A stretch of DNA of 64,000 nt from Candidatus Heritagella intestinalis. Its GTDB lineage: Bacteria; Bacillota; Clostridia; Oscillospirales; Acutalibacteraceae. The notes beneath the pieces were generated by a model that saw nothing but the letters and a program-made list of their open reading frames with translations, did no database searches and was not told the origin of the DNA. The stretch spans positions 62,001-126,000 of the forward strand of contig CAJFVO010000001.1 in assembly GCA_904420555.1 (NCBI GenBank), read 5' to 3'. Position 1 is the first letter of the stretch. Each line of letters begins with the position of its first letter. The translations under genes were made by a program, and so were the position numbers. Of this stretch, positions 27,662-38,678 are shown in pieces.

Positions 27662-29020
27662 TTATTCGCTGAGAGCTGCCTGGATCATGATAGCGCATTC
27701 AATACGCTTCTTTTCCAGTTCACAGGAAATGGGGTGAGAATGGAGGATATCCCCTTCGTACTGCCAGTTGTTCGCGTTGCAGCCACCGCTGCAGTAGAAC
27801 TTGGCCCAGCAGTTTTTACATTCCGGCTTGGAATATACGTTGGCTTTGGCAAAGCGTTCCTTCATGGAGAGGTCGAAGGAATCTTCCAACACGTTGCCCA
27901 TCTTCCACTGCTCATCTCCTACGAACTGATGGCAGGGATAGATATCCCCTTCGGGCGTGACGGCCACATATTCATTGCCGCAGCCACAGCCCCGCAGTCG
28001 CTTAATGGCGCAGGGACCTTGGTTCAGGTCGATCATAAAGTGGAAGAAGTTAAAGCCTCTCCCCTCTTTCCGGCGGCGGATCAAAGCGTTAGCCAGACGC
28101 TCATACTCTTCGAACACACGGGGCAGGTCTTCCGTCTTGATAGAGTAATCCAGCTTTTCATCAGAAACTACCGGTTCTACAGAAACCTGGTCAAAGCCCA
28201 GATCAGCCATGTGCAGGACGTCCTCAGTAAAGTCCAGGTTGTATTTGGTGAAGGTTCCCCGGGCATAGTAGTCCTTGTCGCCTCTTTGGGCTACCAGCTT
28301 CTGATATTTAGGCACAATCTGGTCATAGCAGCCAGTGCCGTCTACCCGCACCCGCAGCCGGTCGTTTACTTCTTTCCGGCCGTCCAGAGAGAGCACGCAG
28401 TTGGACATCTCCCGATTGATGAAATCGATCTTGTCATCGGTCAGCAGCAGGCCGTTGGTGGTAATGGTGAAGCGGAAATTCTTGTTATAGAGTTTCTCCT
28501 GCTCCCGGGCATACAGCACCAGTTCCTTGACCACGTCCCAATTCATCAGGGGCTCGCCGCCAAAGAAGTCCATTTCCAGATTGTGGCGTCCGGCGGAATG
28601 GGTAATGAGGAAGTCGATGGCCTTTTTCCCTACTTCCAGAGGCATCAGCTTCCGGCCGCAGCCGAAATCGCCCTTCGCTGCAAAACAGTACTCACAGCGC
28701 AGATTGCAGTCGTGGGCCACGTTGAGGCACATGGCCTTCACCGGGGAATTGACCATCATATCGGAAAACCGCTCATAGCCGTCTTCGGAGAACAGCAGCC
28801 CCTGACGATACAGCTCTTTGAGCTCTTCATAGGCCTCTTCAAAGGTTTCCCGGGGCCAGCGGTCTCTCAAAGCTTCCTCCATAGCGGCGGGAGGCTCTTC
28901 CGGAACGGCACCGTCCAAATAGTCCAGCATTTCATAGGGGGCTTCGTCAAACAAATGAACCGCGCCACTGTTGGTATCCAGGACAATCCGATACCCATTT
29001 AAAGTATACTTATGAATCAT
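27662..29020 (-). CDS. scfB: SCIFF peptide radical SAM maturase (thioether-forming)
   Basis: 452 aa. The N-terminal 90 residues resemble a peptide-binding (RRE-like) region. The radical SAM domain has CNLRCEYC near residue 105 for the catalytic 4Fe-4S cluster, GGEP near residue 153, and a SPASM domain at the C-terminus with many Cys (for example CGCGNEY, PCHQFVG, CKNCWAKFYCSGGC) for auxiliary clusters. Family knowledge: it installs Cys-to-residue thioether bonds in the SCIFF peptide (ranthipeptide class). The substrate gene lies immediately upstream, separated by a hairpin. Confidence 0.95.
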   Translation of the reverse strand: MIHKYTLNGYRIVLDTNSGAVHLFDEAPYEMLDYLDGAVPEEPPAAMEEALRDRWPRETFEEAYEELKELYRQGLLFSEDGYERFSDMMVNSPVKAMCLNVAHDCNLRCEYCFAAKGDFGCGRKLMPLEVGKKAIDFLITHSAGRHNLEMDFFGGEPLMNWDVVKELVLYAREQEKLYNKNFRFTITTNGLLLTDDKIDFINREMSNCVLSLDGRKEVNDRLRVRVDGTGCYDQIVPKYQKLVAQRGDKDYYARGTFTKYNLDFTEDVLHMADLGFDQVSVEPVVSDEKLDYSIKTEDLPRVFEEYERLANALIRRRKEGRGFNFFHFMIDLNQGPCAIKRLRGCGCGNEYVAVTPEGDIYPCHQFVGDEQWKMGNVLEDSFDLSMKERFAKANVYSKPECKNCWAKFYCSGGCNANNWQYEGDILHSHPISCELEKKRIECAIMIQAALSE

Positions 29021-29054
29021 TCTTTTTTCTCCCTTTTGCCTTCTATTACAAAAT

Positions 29055-29085
29055 TTAAGGGACAGAATCTTTCACTGTCCCTTAA
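29055..29085 (-). terminator. Hairpin between the SCIFF peptide and maturase genes (partial terminator)
   Basis: An 11-bp stem (TTAAGGGACAG with its complement) around a 9-nt loop, followed on the minus strand by only a weak T-rich stretch. It would let most transcripts end after the peptide gene while some read through to the maturase. Confidence 0.65.
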
Positions 29086-29160
29086 CACTCTTTATTCATG
29101 CGGCAAGAGCGGCCCTTTCAGGGGCAAACTCCGTGCCGCATTTTCCATAAAGTCGCCAGA

Positions 29161-29307
29161 TTACTTATCAGCGTGCTCGCACTTCTGATTTGCAACCGTG
29201 CAAGAAGTCTTGCAAGCGGACTGGCAGGATGCCTGGCATTCGCCGCAGCCACCCTTGGCAGCGCTTTCCTTCAGGTTAGCCTGGTTCAAAGTCTTGATCT
29301 GCTTCAT
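29161..29307 (-). CDS. scfA: SCIFF ribosomal peptide precursor (six cysteines in forty-five)
   Basis: 48 aa, shorter than most gene finders report. It starts MKQIKTLNQANLKES, then six cysteines spaced C-X2-C-X3-C-X3-C-X3-C-X6-C over residues 21-43, the defining SCIFF pattern. Strong GGAGG upstream of the ATG. It is the substrate of the radical SAM maturase encoded next to it. The peptide is nearly universal in Clostridia, yet its biological role is unknown. It has its own promoter and a structured leader. Confidence 0.95.
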   Translation of the reverse strand: MKQIKTLNQANLKESAAKGGCGECQASCQSACKTSCTVANQKCEHADK

Positions 29308-29337
29308 AAAGAAAAACCTCCGTTTCTTAACGATATC

Positions 29338-29373
29338 AGGTTTTGAGGAAGAGGGTTCTTCCTTTTAAAACCT
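29338..29373 (-). other. Leader hairpin of the SCIFF peptide mRNA
   Basis: AGGTTTT (29338-29344) pairs with AAAACCT (29367-29373), with a second 6-7-bp GGAAGA/TCTTCC stem inside. It starts a few nucleotides from the predicted transcription start, a position where hairpins commonly protect an abundant short mRNA from decay. Confidence 0.55.
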
Positions 29374-29383
29374 AATTTTCTTC

Positions 29384-29392
29384 ATTATACCA
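29384..29392 (-). promoter_or_regulatory. Extended -10 promoter of the SCIFF peptide gene
   Basis: TGG-TATAAT read on the minus strand (TATAAT at 29389-29384). The -35 region is T-rich but not a consensus match; the extended -10 compensates. It lies between the SCIFF and TIGR04086 genes, so scfA need not depend on the yajC transcript. Confidence 0.65.
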
Positions 29393-29420
29393 TATCCTTC
29401 GCCTAAATAAAAGGATAATT

Positions 29421-29840
29421 TTACTTTCGCCGCCTGATTTTTTGTTTTTGCCCAGTGGCGATCATCCCGCCGATGGCGCCGGACAAAAGCAGGGCGCAGG
29501 CGCGGGTCAACGCGGAAGCCACAGAGACACTGCCGCTGCCGGTAAGCACAAACCCGATAGCTGCCAAAATCAGCAGCATGGCCGCTGCCGAGCAGACACC
29601 AGCAATCAATCCCATGCGGCCCACAATTTTTGCTCCCACAAAGCCCGCCAGGATTCCCCCGAAAAGGCTTATCACCAGGGAAATTCCCTCTAAAGCGGCA
29701 TACGGGAGCTTTTCCCAGGAAACAAAAGCCGCGGATATCACCAGCAAAAGCAGGCAGCACAGCAGCAGGCCGCAGCCGCAGCCAATGACCGTTCCCAGCA
29801 CGATCCGGGAAATCCCTTCTTTTTCAGAACCTGGACGCAT
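29421..29840 (-). CDS. TIGR04086 family membrane protein
   Basis: 139 aa with four hydrophobic helices (about residues 13-38, 48-70, 75-100, 108-128) rich in Gly, Ala and Leu, and a basic end (QKQKIRRRK). It matches TIGR04086, a Clostridial family typically found next to the SCIFF locus and yajC. Function unknown. The ATG at 29840 lies 6 nt after AAGGGGGA; a TTG 18 nt further upstream is in frame but sits inside that ribosome binding site. The site forms part of the yajC terminator stem. Confidence 0.85.
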   Translation of the reverse strand: MRPGSEKEGISRIVLGTVIGCGCGLLLCCLLLLVISAAFVSWEKLPYAALEGISLVISLFGGILAGFVGAKIVGRMGLIAGVCSAAAMLLILAAIGFVLTGSGSVSVASALTRACALLLSGAIGGMIATGQKQKIRRRK

Positions 29841-29844
29841 AAAA

Positions 29845-29900
29845 AATCCCCCTTGCAATCAGCCCTTATCTATGGGATAAGTATGCTGCGCAAGGGGATT
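29845..29900 (-). terminator. yajC terminator that also carries the ribosome binding site of the next gene
   Basis: AATCCCCCTTGC (29845-29856) pairs with GCAAGGGGATT (29890-29900) with one bulged base; an inner CTTATC/GATAAG stem extends it. On the minus strand the hairpin is followed by TTTTTT and then directly by the ATG of the TIGR04086 gene. Confidence 0.8.
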
Positions 29901-29917
29901 TTATTCCAATAAGCAGA

Positions 29918-30247
29918 TTATTCCGCATCCTCGTGGATGGTATCCACACTGCCAATGGCCCAGCGCTTGATGCGAAGCTTGCTGCGGTCGGTACCGGTCT
30001 CAATAATCAGGGTCTCGGTGTCCTCTTTGATGCCCACAATACGTCCGCAAATCCCGCCAATGGTGGTGATTTCATCGCCAATCTGGGCATCTTTGCGCAT
30101 CTTGTCCTCTTTCTTCCTCTTCTTAGACTGGGGACGGAAGAAGATGAGATACAGAGCGCCGAACAGCACTGCATACACCAGAACCATCATAATGATGCTC
30201 ATGGTTCCGCCGCCTTCGCCGCCTTCCAAAAGAAAATACTGATTCAT
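29918..30247 (-). CDS. yajC: Preprotein translocase subunit YajC
   Basis: 109 aa accessory of the SecDF-YajC complex. A single membrane helix (residues about 16-36) is followed by FFRPQSKKRKKEDKM and a small cytosolic domain with GDEITTIGGICGRIVGI, the YajC signature. The ATG at 30247 has a GGAGG about 12 nt upstream. No secD/secF is adjacent here. Neighbours tgt and the SCIFF genes match the usual Clostridial arrangement. Confidence 0.93.
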   Translation of the reverse strand: MNQYFLLEGGEGGGTMSIIMMVLVYAVLFGALYLIFFRPQSKKRKKEDKMRKDAQIGDEITTIGGICGRIVGIKEDTETLIIETGTDRSKLRIKRWAIGSVDTIHEDAE

Positions 30248-30279
30248 TTTGTCATTTACACCTCCAACAGAATGTTTTC

Positions 30280-30308
30280 ATTATAACAGGGATTTCCAAG
30301 GGTTGCAA
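30280..30308 (-). promoter_or_regulatory. Promoter of yajC
   Basis: Minus strand TTGCAA (30308-30303), 17-bp spacer, TGT-TATAAT (TATAAT at 30285-30280), giving a perfect extended -10 and a four-of-six -35. Confidence 0.78.
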
Positions 30309-30325
30309 GGGATTTCCCGTTATTT

Positions 30326-33264
<2,939 letters not shown>

Positions 33265-33297
33265 GGAAAATCCTCTCCTTTCTTGCGGTTGGGGCTT

Positions 33298-34065
33298 TTA
33301 GCAGACACACTCCGGCGCCTGCCCGGACTGGGCGATGTGCCAGGTGACCTGGGGAAACTCCCGGACCAGCCGGTCTGCCAGCAGGGGAAGCACGACATTT
33401 TCCGTGTGGAAATGTCCAGCCTCTACCAAGGTAACTCCCAGCTCCCGGGCCAACAGGAACTGATGGTGCTTTACCTCGCCAGTGACAAAGGCATCGGCTC
33501 CCTGTTCCAGAGTAGCTTCCAGATAATCAGCGCCGGCGCCGCTGCACATTCCTACCGTTTTTACCGCCTTATGCCCAGGGACATAGCGGACTGCCTCGCA
33601 GCCCAGAGACTTCTTTACATGGGCAGCAAAGGCTTCCGGAGACAGTGCCTCTGGCAAATCCCCCAGCCAGGCCTCAAAACCGGAACCGTGGGGGCAGATA
33701 CCCCGGCAGTCCGTCAAACCCAGAGCCTGGGCCAGGGCAACATTCACGCCGGTTTCCGGCGCCATATCCAGATTGGTGTGGGCACAAATAGCCGACAGAC
33801 TGTGAGCCGCCAGCAACCATGGTACGCTCCCTTTTTCCAGCCGGCGCAGGGGTGCAAAAATCACCGGATGGTGGCTCACTACCAACTGGGCGCCTTTTTG
33901 CACAGCTTCCTCTACCACTGGGGAGGTAATGTCCAAAGACAACAGCGCAGTATGTACTTCCTGTTCCCCGTCCCCCACTAAAAGGCCCGGGTTGTCAAAA
34001 TCCAATGCATCCCCAAAGGGGGCAAAACTGTCGATAAACTGATAGATTTCGCGTACCTTCGCCAT
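33298..34065 (-). CDS. Nif3-like dinuclear metal centre protein
   Basis: 255 aa, single Nif3 domain without the extra insertion of YqfO. Metal ligands are visible: VVSHHPVIF, HTNLDMAPETG and GHFHTENV. Members form toroidal hexamers; proposed roles include GTP cyclohydrolase-like activity, none firmly proven. The ATG at 34065 is 11 nt after AAAGGA, better placed than the GTG at 34074 that overlaps the trmK stop. The trmK-nif3 pairing is conserved in Firmicutes. Confidence 0.9.
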   Translation of the reverse strand: MAKVREIYQFIDSFAPFGDALDFDNPGLLVGDGEQEVHTALLSLDITSPVVEEAVQKGAQLVVSHHPVIFAPLRRLEKGSVPWLLAAHSLSAICAHTNLDMAPETGVNVALAQALGLTDCRGICPHGSGFEAWLGDLPEALSPEAFAAHVKKSLGCEAVRYVPGHKAVKTVGMCSGAGADYLEATLEQGADAFVTGEVKHHQFLLARELGVTLVEAGHFHTENVVLPLLADRLVREFPQVTWHIAQSGQAPECVC

Positions 34066-34070
34066 AAGGC

Positions 34071-34778
34071 TCACATCCTTTCCGGTTTCTCACCGATCTT
34101 TTCATAGAGCAGCGCAAGAATCTGCCCCAGTTTGGCCGCCTCCTGGGAATTTCCCTGATGAAGCAGCCCTTTTTTTCGGCTTTCCAGCTGCCGGGCTGTC
34201 CGGGAAAGATACGCCCGTTCTTCGGGTGTATTCCCAGCCAAAGCTCCGGCGTAGGGATAAAGGAGGTCTTTTGCAGCCGCCCGGGCCATATCCGGCCTAT
34301 AGGCCACCTGTAGGACTGTATAAGCCTTTCCATCGGAGACGGCGCATTTTTCCTGGAGAATGCCAAATCCATTTTCCCGGAGCCAGCAGCGCAGCTCCGG
34401 CGCCGTTGTCATGGGCTGGAGGATCAATCGCTTTTCGGAGTCCCGAACCCAGGGAGCGGCCCCCAGGATTTCCGCGATGAGCTCTCCCCCCATCCCTGCA
34501 ATCACAATATCGTCGGCATCTTCGGGACCCAGTGCAGAAAGACCGCTGGAAAGGGAAAGCCGAATCTGCTCCTCCATGTGATAGCGAGCCACATTTTCTC
34601 GGGCGCGCTCCAAAGGCCCCTCCCGCACATCTACTGCCACAGCTCCGGGGCATTTGCCGGCAGCTACCAGCCAAATGGGCAGATACGCGTGGTCAGTGCC
34701 GATATCGGCTAAAAGAGAGCCTTCTCGCACCATTTCGGCACAAAGGCGAAGGCGGTCATCCAGTTGAAACATTCTCAT
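34071..34778 (-). CDS. trmK: tRNA (adenine-22-N1)-methyltransferase TrmK
   Basis: 235 aa class I SAM methyltransferase that makes m1A22 in tRNA of Gram-positives. The SAM motif LLADIGTDHAYLPIWLV is near residue 22 and IVIAGMGGELI near residue 85, followed by a C-terminal coiled coil (YLSRTARQLESRKKG). The ATG at 34778 follows AAAGGAG; the longer open frame to 34895 has no start signal. Its stop is 5 nt before nif3. Confidence 0.92.
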   Translation of the reverse strand: MRMFQLDDRLRLCAEMVREGSLLADIGTDHAYLPIWLVAAGKCPGAVAVDVREGPLERARENVARYHMEEQIRLSLSSGLSALGPEDADDIVIAGMGGELIAEILGAAPWVRDSEKRLILQPMTTAPELRCWLRENGFGILQEKCAVSDGKAYTVLQVAYRPDMARAAAKDLLYPYAGALAGNTPEERAYLSRTARQLESRKKGLLHQGNSQEAAKLGQILALLYEKIGEKPERM

Positions 34779-34905
34779 TGCCGGCGCTCCTTTCTGCTGT
34801 TTGCAAAGAAAAACCGCCCGGCCGGGATGTCTCCGCAAGCCGCCCCCCAGGGCAGCAAAACGGCAAAACCCGGATGCCGGACGGAAGCCACGCAAAACGC
34901 GTGAC

Positions 34906-35109
34906 TTATTTGTTGGCGATGTGCTGGTTCAGCTTTTCCACCAACTCGTCCACGCTGACGCCGTGAACCATGCAGGCCTGCTCCAGGGTCTCACCGCGGG
35001 CAGAAGGGCAGCCCAGGCAGTGCATTCCCATTTCCAGGAAATAGGGAGCAGTCGTGCGATCAATGTCGAGAATATCGCCGATAATGGTATCCTTGGTAAT
35101 AGTAGCCAT
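34906..35109 (-). CDS. DUF1858 domain protein
   Basis: 67 aa. Pattern TIIGDILDIDRTTAPYF followed by MHCLGCPSARGETLEQAC is the DUF1858 signature; the CLGC pair may bind an Fe-S cluster or metal. Such small proteins occur alone or fused to hybrid-cluster and redox proteins. GGAGG precedes the ATG. It stands alone between trmK and the ispH-rpsA gene. Function unknown. Confidence 0.85.
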   Translation of the reverse strand: MATITKDTIIGDILDIDRTTAPYFLEMGMHCLGCPSARGETLEQACMVHGVSVDELVEKLNQHIANK

Positions 35110-35212
35110 GATAACATTCCTCCATTTTCATTTGAAGTGGGTTGTGTGGTTTTATTATAATGCCCGGCGGCGCCTAATGCGATACGCCAGGTGCCGCAGC
35201 GGCAAAAATCGG

Positions 35213-35246
35213 AAAAGCCCCTCTCACGAGAGGTGAAAGGGGCAGA
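35213..35246 (-). terminator. Terminator of the ispH-rpsA operon
   Basis: Minus strand GCCCCT ... AGGGGC stem, with an alternative inner CCTCTC/GAGAGG pairing, followed by TTTT. It lies 14 nt beyond the stop codon. Confidence 0.7.
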
Positions 35247-35260
35247 AAATACCGATAGGA

Positions 35261-37264
35261 TTATTCCTCGGAAGCAGCCTCTTCAACAGCGGCGGCATCC
35301 TGTGCGGCAGCCTCTTCCTCTGCAGCAGCGCGCATGGAGAGGGAAACACGCTTCTTGGCGAAGTCGATGTCGGTGATCTTCACCTTCACTTCATCGCCAA
35401 CCTTCAGGACATCCTGGGGCTTCTCAATGCGATGGTCGGCAATCTGAGAAATGTGGATCAGACCATCGATGCCGGGGATAACACGGGCAAAAGCGCCGAA
35501 GGTGGTCATGCCCACAATGGTAACATCACAAATGGTGCCAACAGGATAGTCGCGCTCCAGGATGTTCCACGGGTTGTCCTCAGGACGCTTGTAACCCAGA
35601 GAAATCTTGCCCTTCTCGCGATCCAGGCCCTTGATGTAAACATGGACAGTGTCGCCCACATTGACAACCTCGGAGGGATGCTTTACGCGGGTCCAGGAGA
35701 GCTCAGAAATGTGGATCATGCCGTCGATGCCGCCCAGATCTACGAATGCGCCATAAGCGGTCAGGGACTTCACAACGCCGGTGTACTCCTTGCCCTCTTC
35801 TGCGGTCTCCCAGAACTTTTCAGCCTGAGCCTTGCGCAGGTCGCGCAGGACGGAGCGGATGGAACCCACAGCGCGGCGGCGAGAACGGTTAACCTCGATG
35901 ATGCGGAACTGCACCTCTTTGTTGAGGAGCTCGTCCAGGCTGTCACCGCGGGAAGCAGTAGCCTGAGAAGCGGGGATGAACACACGGATGCCGTTGGTAA
36001 CAGCGATAACGCCGCCCTTGATGACCTCCGTTACAACGCCGGTGAGAACCTGCTGGCTCTCCTCGGCAGCAGCAACAGCTTCCCAGCCCTTGATGCTGTC
36101 GTAACGCTTCTTGGAAAGCATGATGGTGCCTTCCTGGTCGTTGGTGCGCATGATCAGCAGATCCATTTCGTCACCAATCTTCACCACATCTTCGGGCTTA
36201 ACGTTGGGGTCGGCAGAGAGCTCAGATGCGGGAATGAAGCCGGCCTGCTTACGGCCAACGTCCACATACACCTCGCTGGGAGTGATACCGACAACAACAC
36301 CGTGAACCTTCTCATCTGTATTAAAACTCTTGAGAGATTCTTCAAGCATCTCTGCAAAGTTAGATTCGGTTGCCTCCGTGGGATTCTGAACAGCGCCTTC
36401 ATTGATTTCTGTCATGGTAACAAGTACCTCCTTTATTATGCTTGCAGGTGTGGATGCACCTGCAGTAATGCCGATCTTTGCGTTGCCCAGGGAGCCGAGA
36501 TAGGGCTCCAGCAGAGAACGCAGCTCTGCGGCAGTCTCCACCAGGATCGTCTGGCAGAACGGCCGGCATACTTCCTGAAGCTTTGCGGTATTGGAGCTCT
36601 GCCGCCCCCCAATCACAATCATCAGGTCGGATACCCTGGCCAACGCTACCGCCTCAGCCTGACGCTGCGCGGTCGCATTACATATTGTATCAAAAATCGC
36701 GCCGTTTGTATATACCCCACGGGCAATTTTCAAACAATTTTCCCACTCCTGGCCATTAAAGGTTGTTTGCGCGACCACGCAAACCGGCTGGTTTGATAAT
36801 TCCGGATGTTCTATATTTATTCTTTTTAGTTCTTCTGCGCTTCCAAATACATAGCAATCGCCTGCGCAGTGTCCCAGGATTCCCTCCACTTCCGGGTGAT
36901 TCCGGTCTCCGGCCACCAAAACCGGCTGCCCTTTTTGGGATGCTTCCTGGACAATCCGGTGGATTTTTGCCACAAAAGGGCAAGTTGCGTCAGCAACGTT
37001 GGTTCCTAATTCCTTGATACGGTCCATAGTACTCTGAGGGACGCCGTGAGAGCGTATGACCACCGTGCCGCCTGCCGGGACCTCTTCCGGCTTCTGAACA
37101 ATCTGTACCCCCTGCTCCCCCAGCTGCCGAACCATCTGGGGATTGTGGATAATGGGGCCCAGGGTATACACCTGTTTTCCTTCCCGAAGCAGGCTGTACA
37201 CCATTTCCACTGCGCGGTTTACTCCAAAGCAAAACCCCGCGCTTTTTGCTATCTGAATTTTCAA
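35261..37264 (-). CDS. ispH: Bifunctional 4-hydroxy-3-methylbut-2-enyl diphosphate reductase (IspH) / ribosomal protein S1
   Basis: 667 aa fusion. Residues about 1-285 are IspH, the last MEP pathway enzyme, with its three Fe-S cysteines in [19 protein letters not shown] and [10 protein letters not shown]. Residues about 325-650 hold four S1 RNA-binding repeats ([70 protein letters not shown]), ending in an Ala/Glu-rich tail. This fusion is known in Clostridia. TTG start at 37264, set by GGAGGAAGAAAG, overlapping the plsC stop by 4 nt. Upstream open-frame sequence is plsC in another frame. Confidence 0.95.
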   Translation of the reverse strand: MKIQIAKSAGFCFGVNRAVEMVYSLLREGKQVYTLGPIIHNPQMVRQLGEQGVQIVQKPEEVPAGGTVVIRSHGVPQSTMDRIKELGTNVADATCPFVAKIHRIVQEASQKGQPVLVAGDRNHPEVEGILGHCAGDCYVFGSAEELKRINIEHPELSNQPVCVVAQTTFNGQEWENCLKIARGVYTNGAIFDTICNATAQRQAEAVALARVSDLMIVIGGRQSSNTAKLQEVCRPFCQTILVETAAELRSLLEPYLGSLGNAKIGITAGASTPASIIKEVLVTMTEINEGAVQNPTEATESNFAEMLEESLKSFNTDEKVHGVVVGITPSEVYVDVGRKQAGFIPASELSADPNVKPEDVVKIGDEMDLLIMRTNDQEGTIMLSKKRYDSIKGWEAVAAAEESQQVLTGVVTEVIKGGVIAVTNGIRVFIPASQATASRGDSLDELLNKEVQFRIIEVNRSRRRAVGSIRSVLRDLRKAQAEKFWETAEEGKEYTGVVKSLTAYGAFVDLGGIDGMIHISELSWTRVKHPSEVVNVGDTVHVYIKGLDREKGKISLGYKRPEDNPWNILERDYPVGTICDVTIVGMTTFGAFARVIPGIDGLIHISQIADHRIEKPQDVLKVGDEVKVKITDIDFAKKRVSLSMRAAAEEEAAAQDAAAVEEAASEE

Positions 37265-37881
37265 CTTTCTTCCTCCAATAGTTTGTTCACCGAATCGGCA
37301 AGGCGTTGTGCCAGCTGCCGGGTCTGCCGCCGCTGGGAAAGGGTGCTCTCGCCGGATACCACCGGCGGGCCGATGCACACCCGCACTTTGGCAAAGGGCC
37401 GGATTCCTCCCGAGCACTGGATGCAGGCCGGAACCAGAGGCGCCCCGCTTTTTTGAGCCAACAGAGCCGCTCCCAGCTTGGGGCGAAAGGGGGTTCCATC
37501 CTTGACGCACCGCCCCTGGGGGAATACCCCCAGTACCTCCCCATTCTCCAAAATCTGTAGGGCCTCCCGGATGGAGTCGGCATCAGCACTGTCCCGCTCC
37601 ACAGGAAAAGCTCCCAGGGACTTCAGCAGCCAAGCAGCGCCACGGCCATGGTCGGTAAAGAGCTCCGATTTGGCCATAAAGCGAATGGGCCTGCGGCAAT
37701 TACCATCTGGAAAGATAGGCCAACAAGCGGCGCCGATCAAACAGGGGTCCAGTACAGATTGATGATTGCTGCACAGGATAAACCCGCCGGATTTCGGGAG
37801 GTTTTCCCTGCCGGTCACTTGTAGGCGGAATACGCCTTTCAGCAAAGGGAACAGCAGCCATCGGGCAATGCGGTACAGCAA
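37261..37881 (-). CDS. plsC: 1-acyl-glycerol-3-phosphate acyltransferase (PlsC family), copy 1
   Basis: 206 aa. Acyltransferase motif I NHQSVLDP (HX4D) near residue 40, motif III region GVFPQGRC and motif IV APLVPACI. Makes phosphatidic acid from lysophosphatidate. No long membrane segment beyond the N-terminal amphipathic region. It overlaps ispH by 4 nt. A close paralogue lies directly upstream, so the two may prefer different acyl donors or acceptors. Confidence 0.88.
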   Translation of the reverse strand: MLYRIARWLLFPLLKGVFRLQVTGRENLPKSGGFILCSNHQSVLDPCLIGAACWPIFPDGNCRRPIRFMAKSELFTDHGRGAAWLLKSLGAFPVERDSADADSIREALQILENGEVLGVFPQGRCVKDGTPFRPKLGAALLAQKSGAPLVPACIQCSGGIRPFAKVRVCIGPPVVSGESTLSQRRQTRQLAQRLADSVNKLLEEES

Positions 37882-37902
37882 GGAAACCCTCCTTTTCTTC
37901 CG

Positions 37903-38544
37903 TTAATCTTTATGCTTCTTTTCCAGCGCTTCCAGATCCCGCTCCCGCAGGGCAGAGATTTTACTCATAACCATCCTGGCGGCTTTGCGGTAAGAGGCGG
38001 CGTTATCTTTCTCAATTCCCAGCTCCTCGGGCATAATCAACTCGCCACAGGAAATAGCCAGCCGGGAAAACATGGTAGGCACCTTGCCATCCCGAGCAGT
38101 AATGCACATGGGCAGGATGGGAGATTGGGTCTCATGGGCCAGCATCACCGCGCCAGTCTTGGGTTTGAGAAGCTCCCCGGTACGGGAACGGGTACCTTCA
38201 ATAAAGATACCCACCACTTCTTCATTTTCCAATAACTTACGGGCCGACGCCATGGCGTCCACATCTCCCCCTTGGCCTCGATGTACTGGAAAGGCACCCA
38301 GGGAGCTGATGATTTTGGCAACGAACTTATTTTCAAAGAGTTCGGCTTTTGCCATGTAATACACTTGCCGTTTATGTACGGCCGCCACCAAGATTGGATC
38401 GCGCATGGTGACATGGTTGCAGCAGATAACTACCCGCCCGGATTTCGGCATATTTTCGACTCCTTTGACTGTCAAAGGATTGATCACACGAAAAATCGGC
38501 GGTACAACAACCTTGCCGAAACGATACAACGGCGTTTGCTTCAT
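37903..38544 (-). CDS. plsC: 1-acyl-glycerol-3-phosphate acyltransferase (PlsC family), copy 2
   Basis: 213 aa. Motif I NHVTMRDP, motif II GAFPVHRG, motif III GIFIEGTRSRTG and motif IV SPILPMC, the complete PlsC set. The GTRSRTG motif here is closer to canonical PlsC than the GRCVKDG of the neighbouring copy, so this may be the main enzyme. It is 21 nt upstream of copy 1 and downstream of cmk, separated from cmk by a terminator-like hairpin. Confidence 0.9.
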   Translation of the reverse strand: MKQTPLYRFGKVVVPPIFRVINPLTVKGVENMPKSGRVVICCNHVTMRDPILVAAVHKRQVYYMAKAELFENKFVAKIISSLGAFPVHRGQGGDVDAMASARKLLENEEVVGIFIEGTRSRTGELLKPKTGAVMLAHETQSPILPMCITARDGKVPTMFSRLAISCGELIMPEELGIEKDNAASYRKAARMVMSKISALRERDLEALEKKHKD

Positions 38545-38601
38545 TAAGATTCCCTCATTCCCCGGCGGACTCTCTCAAATAGACCGCCGTCAATTATTTG
38601 C

Positions 38602-38644
38602 GAAAAACACGGGCGGAATGAACCGACGTGGATTCTTCCGCCCG
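38602..38644 (-). terminator. Terminator-like hairpin after cmk
   Basis: CGGGCGGAA / TTCCGCCCG (38610-38618 with 38636-38644), followed on the minus strand by TGTTTTT. A second smaller CGGCGG/CCGCCG hairpin lies at about 38562-38589. It would reduce read-through from cmk into the plsC genes. Confidence 0.75.
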
Positions 38645-38678
38645 CAACGATACTCTATTATTATATACCGTTTACTTT

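Noticed and set aside
27641-29002. 453-codon open frame on the plus strand opposite the SCIFF maturase
   Set aside because: It is a shadow of the radical SAM gene. The minus frame has the CNLRCEYC motif, SPASM cysteines and a ribosome binding site; the plus frame shows no recognisable family.
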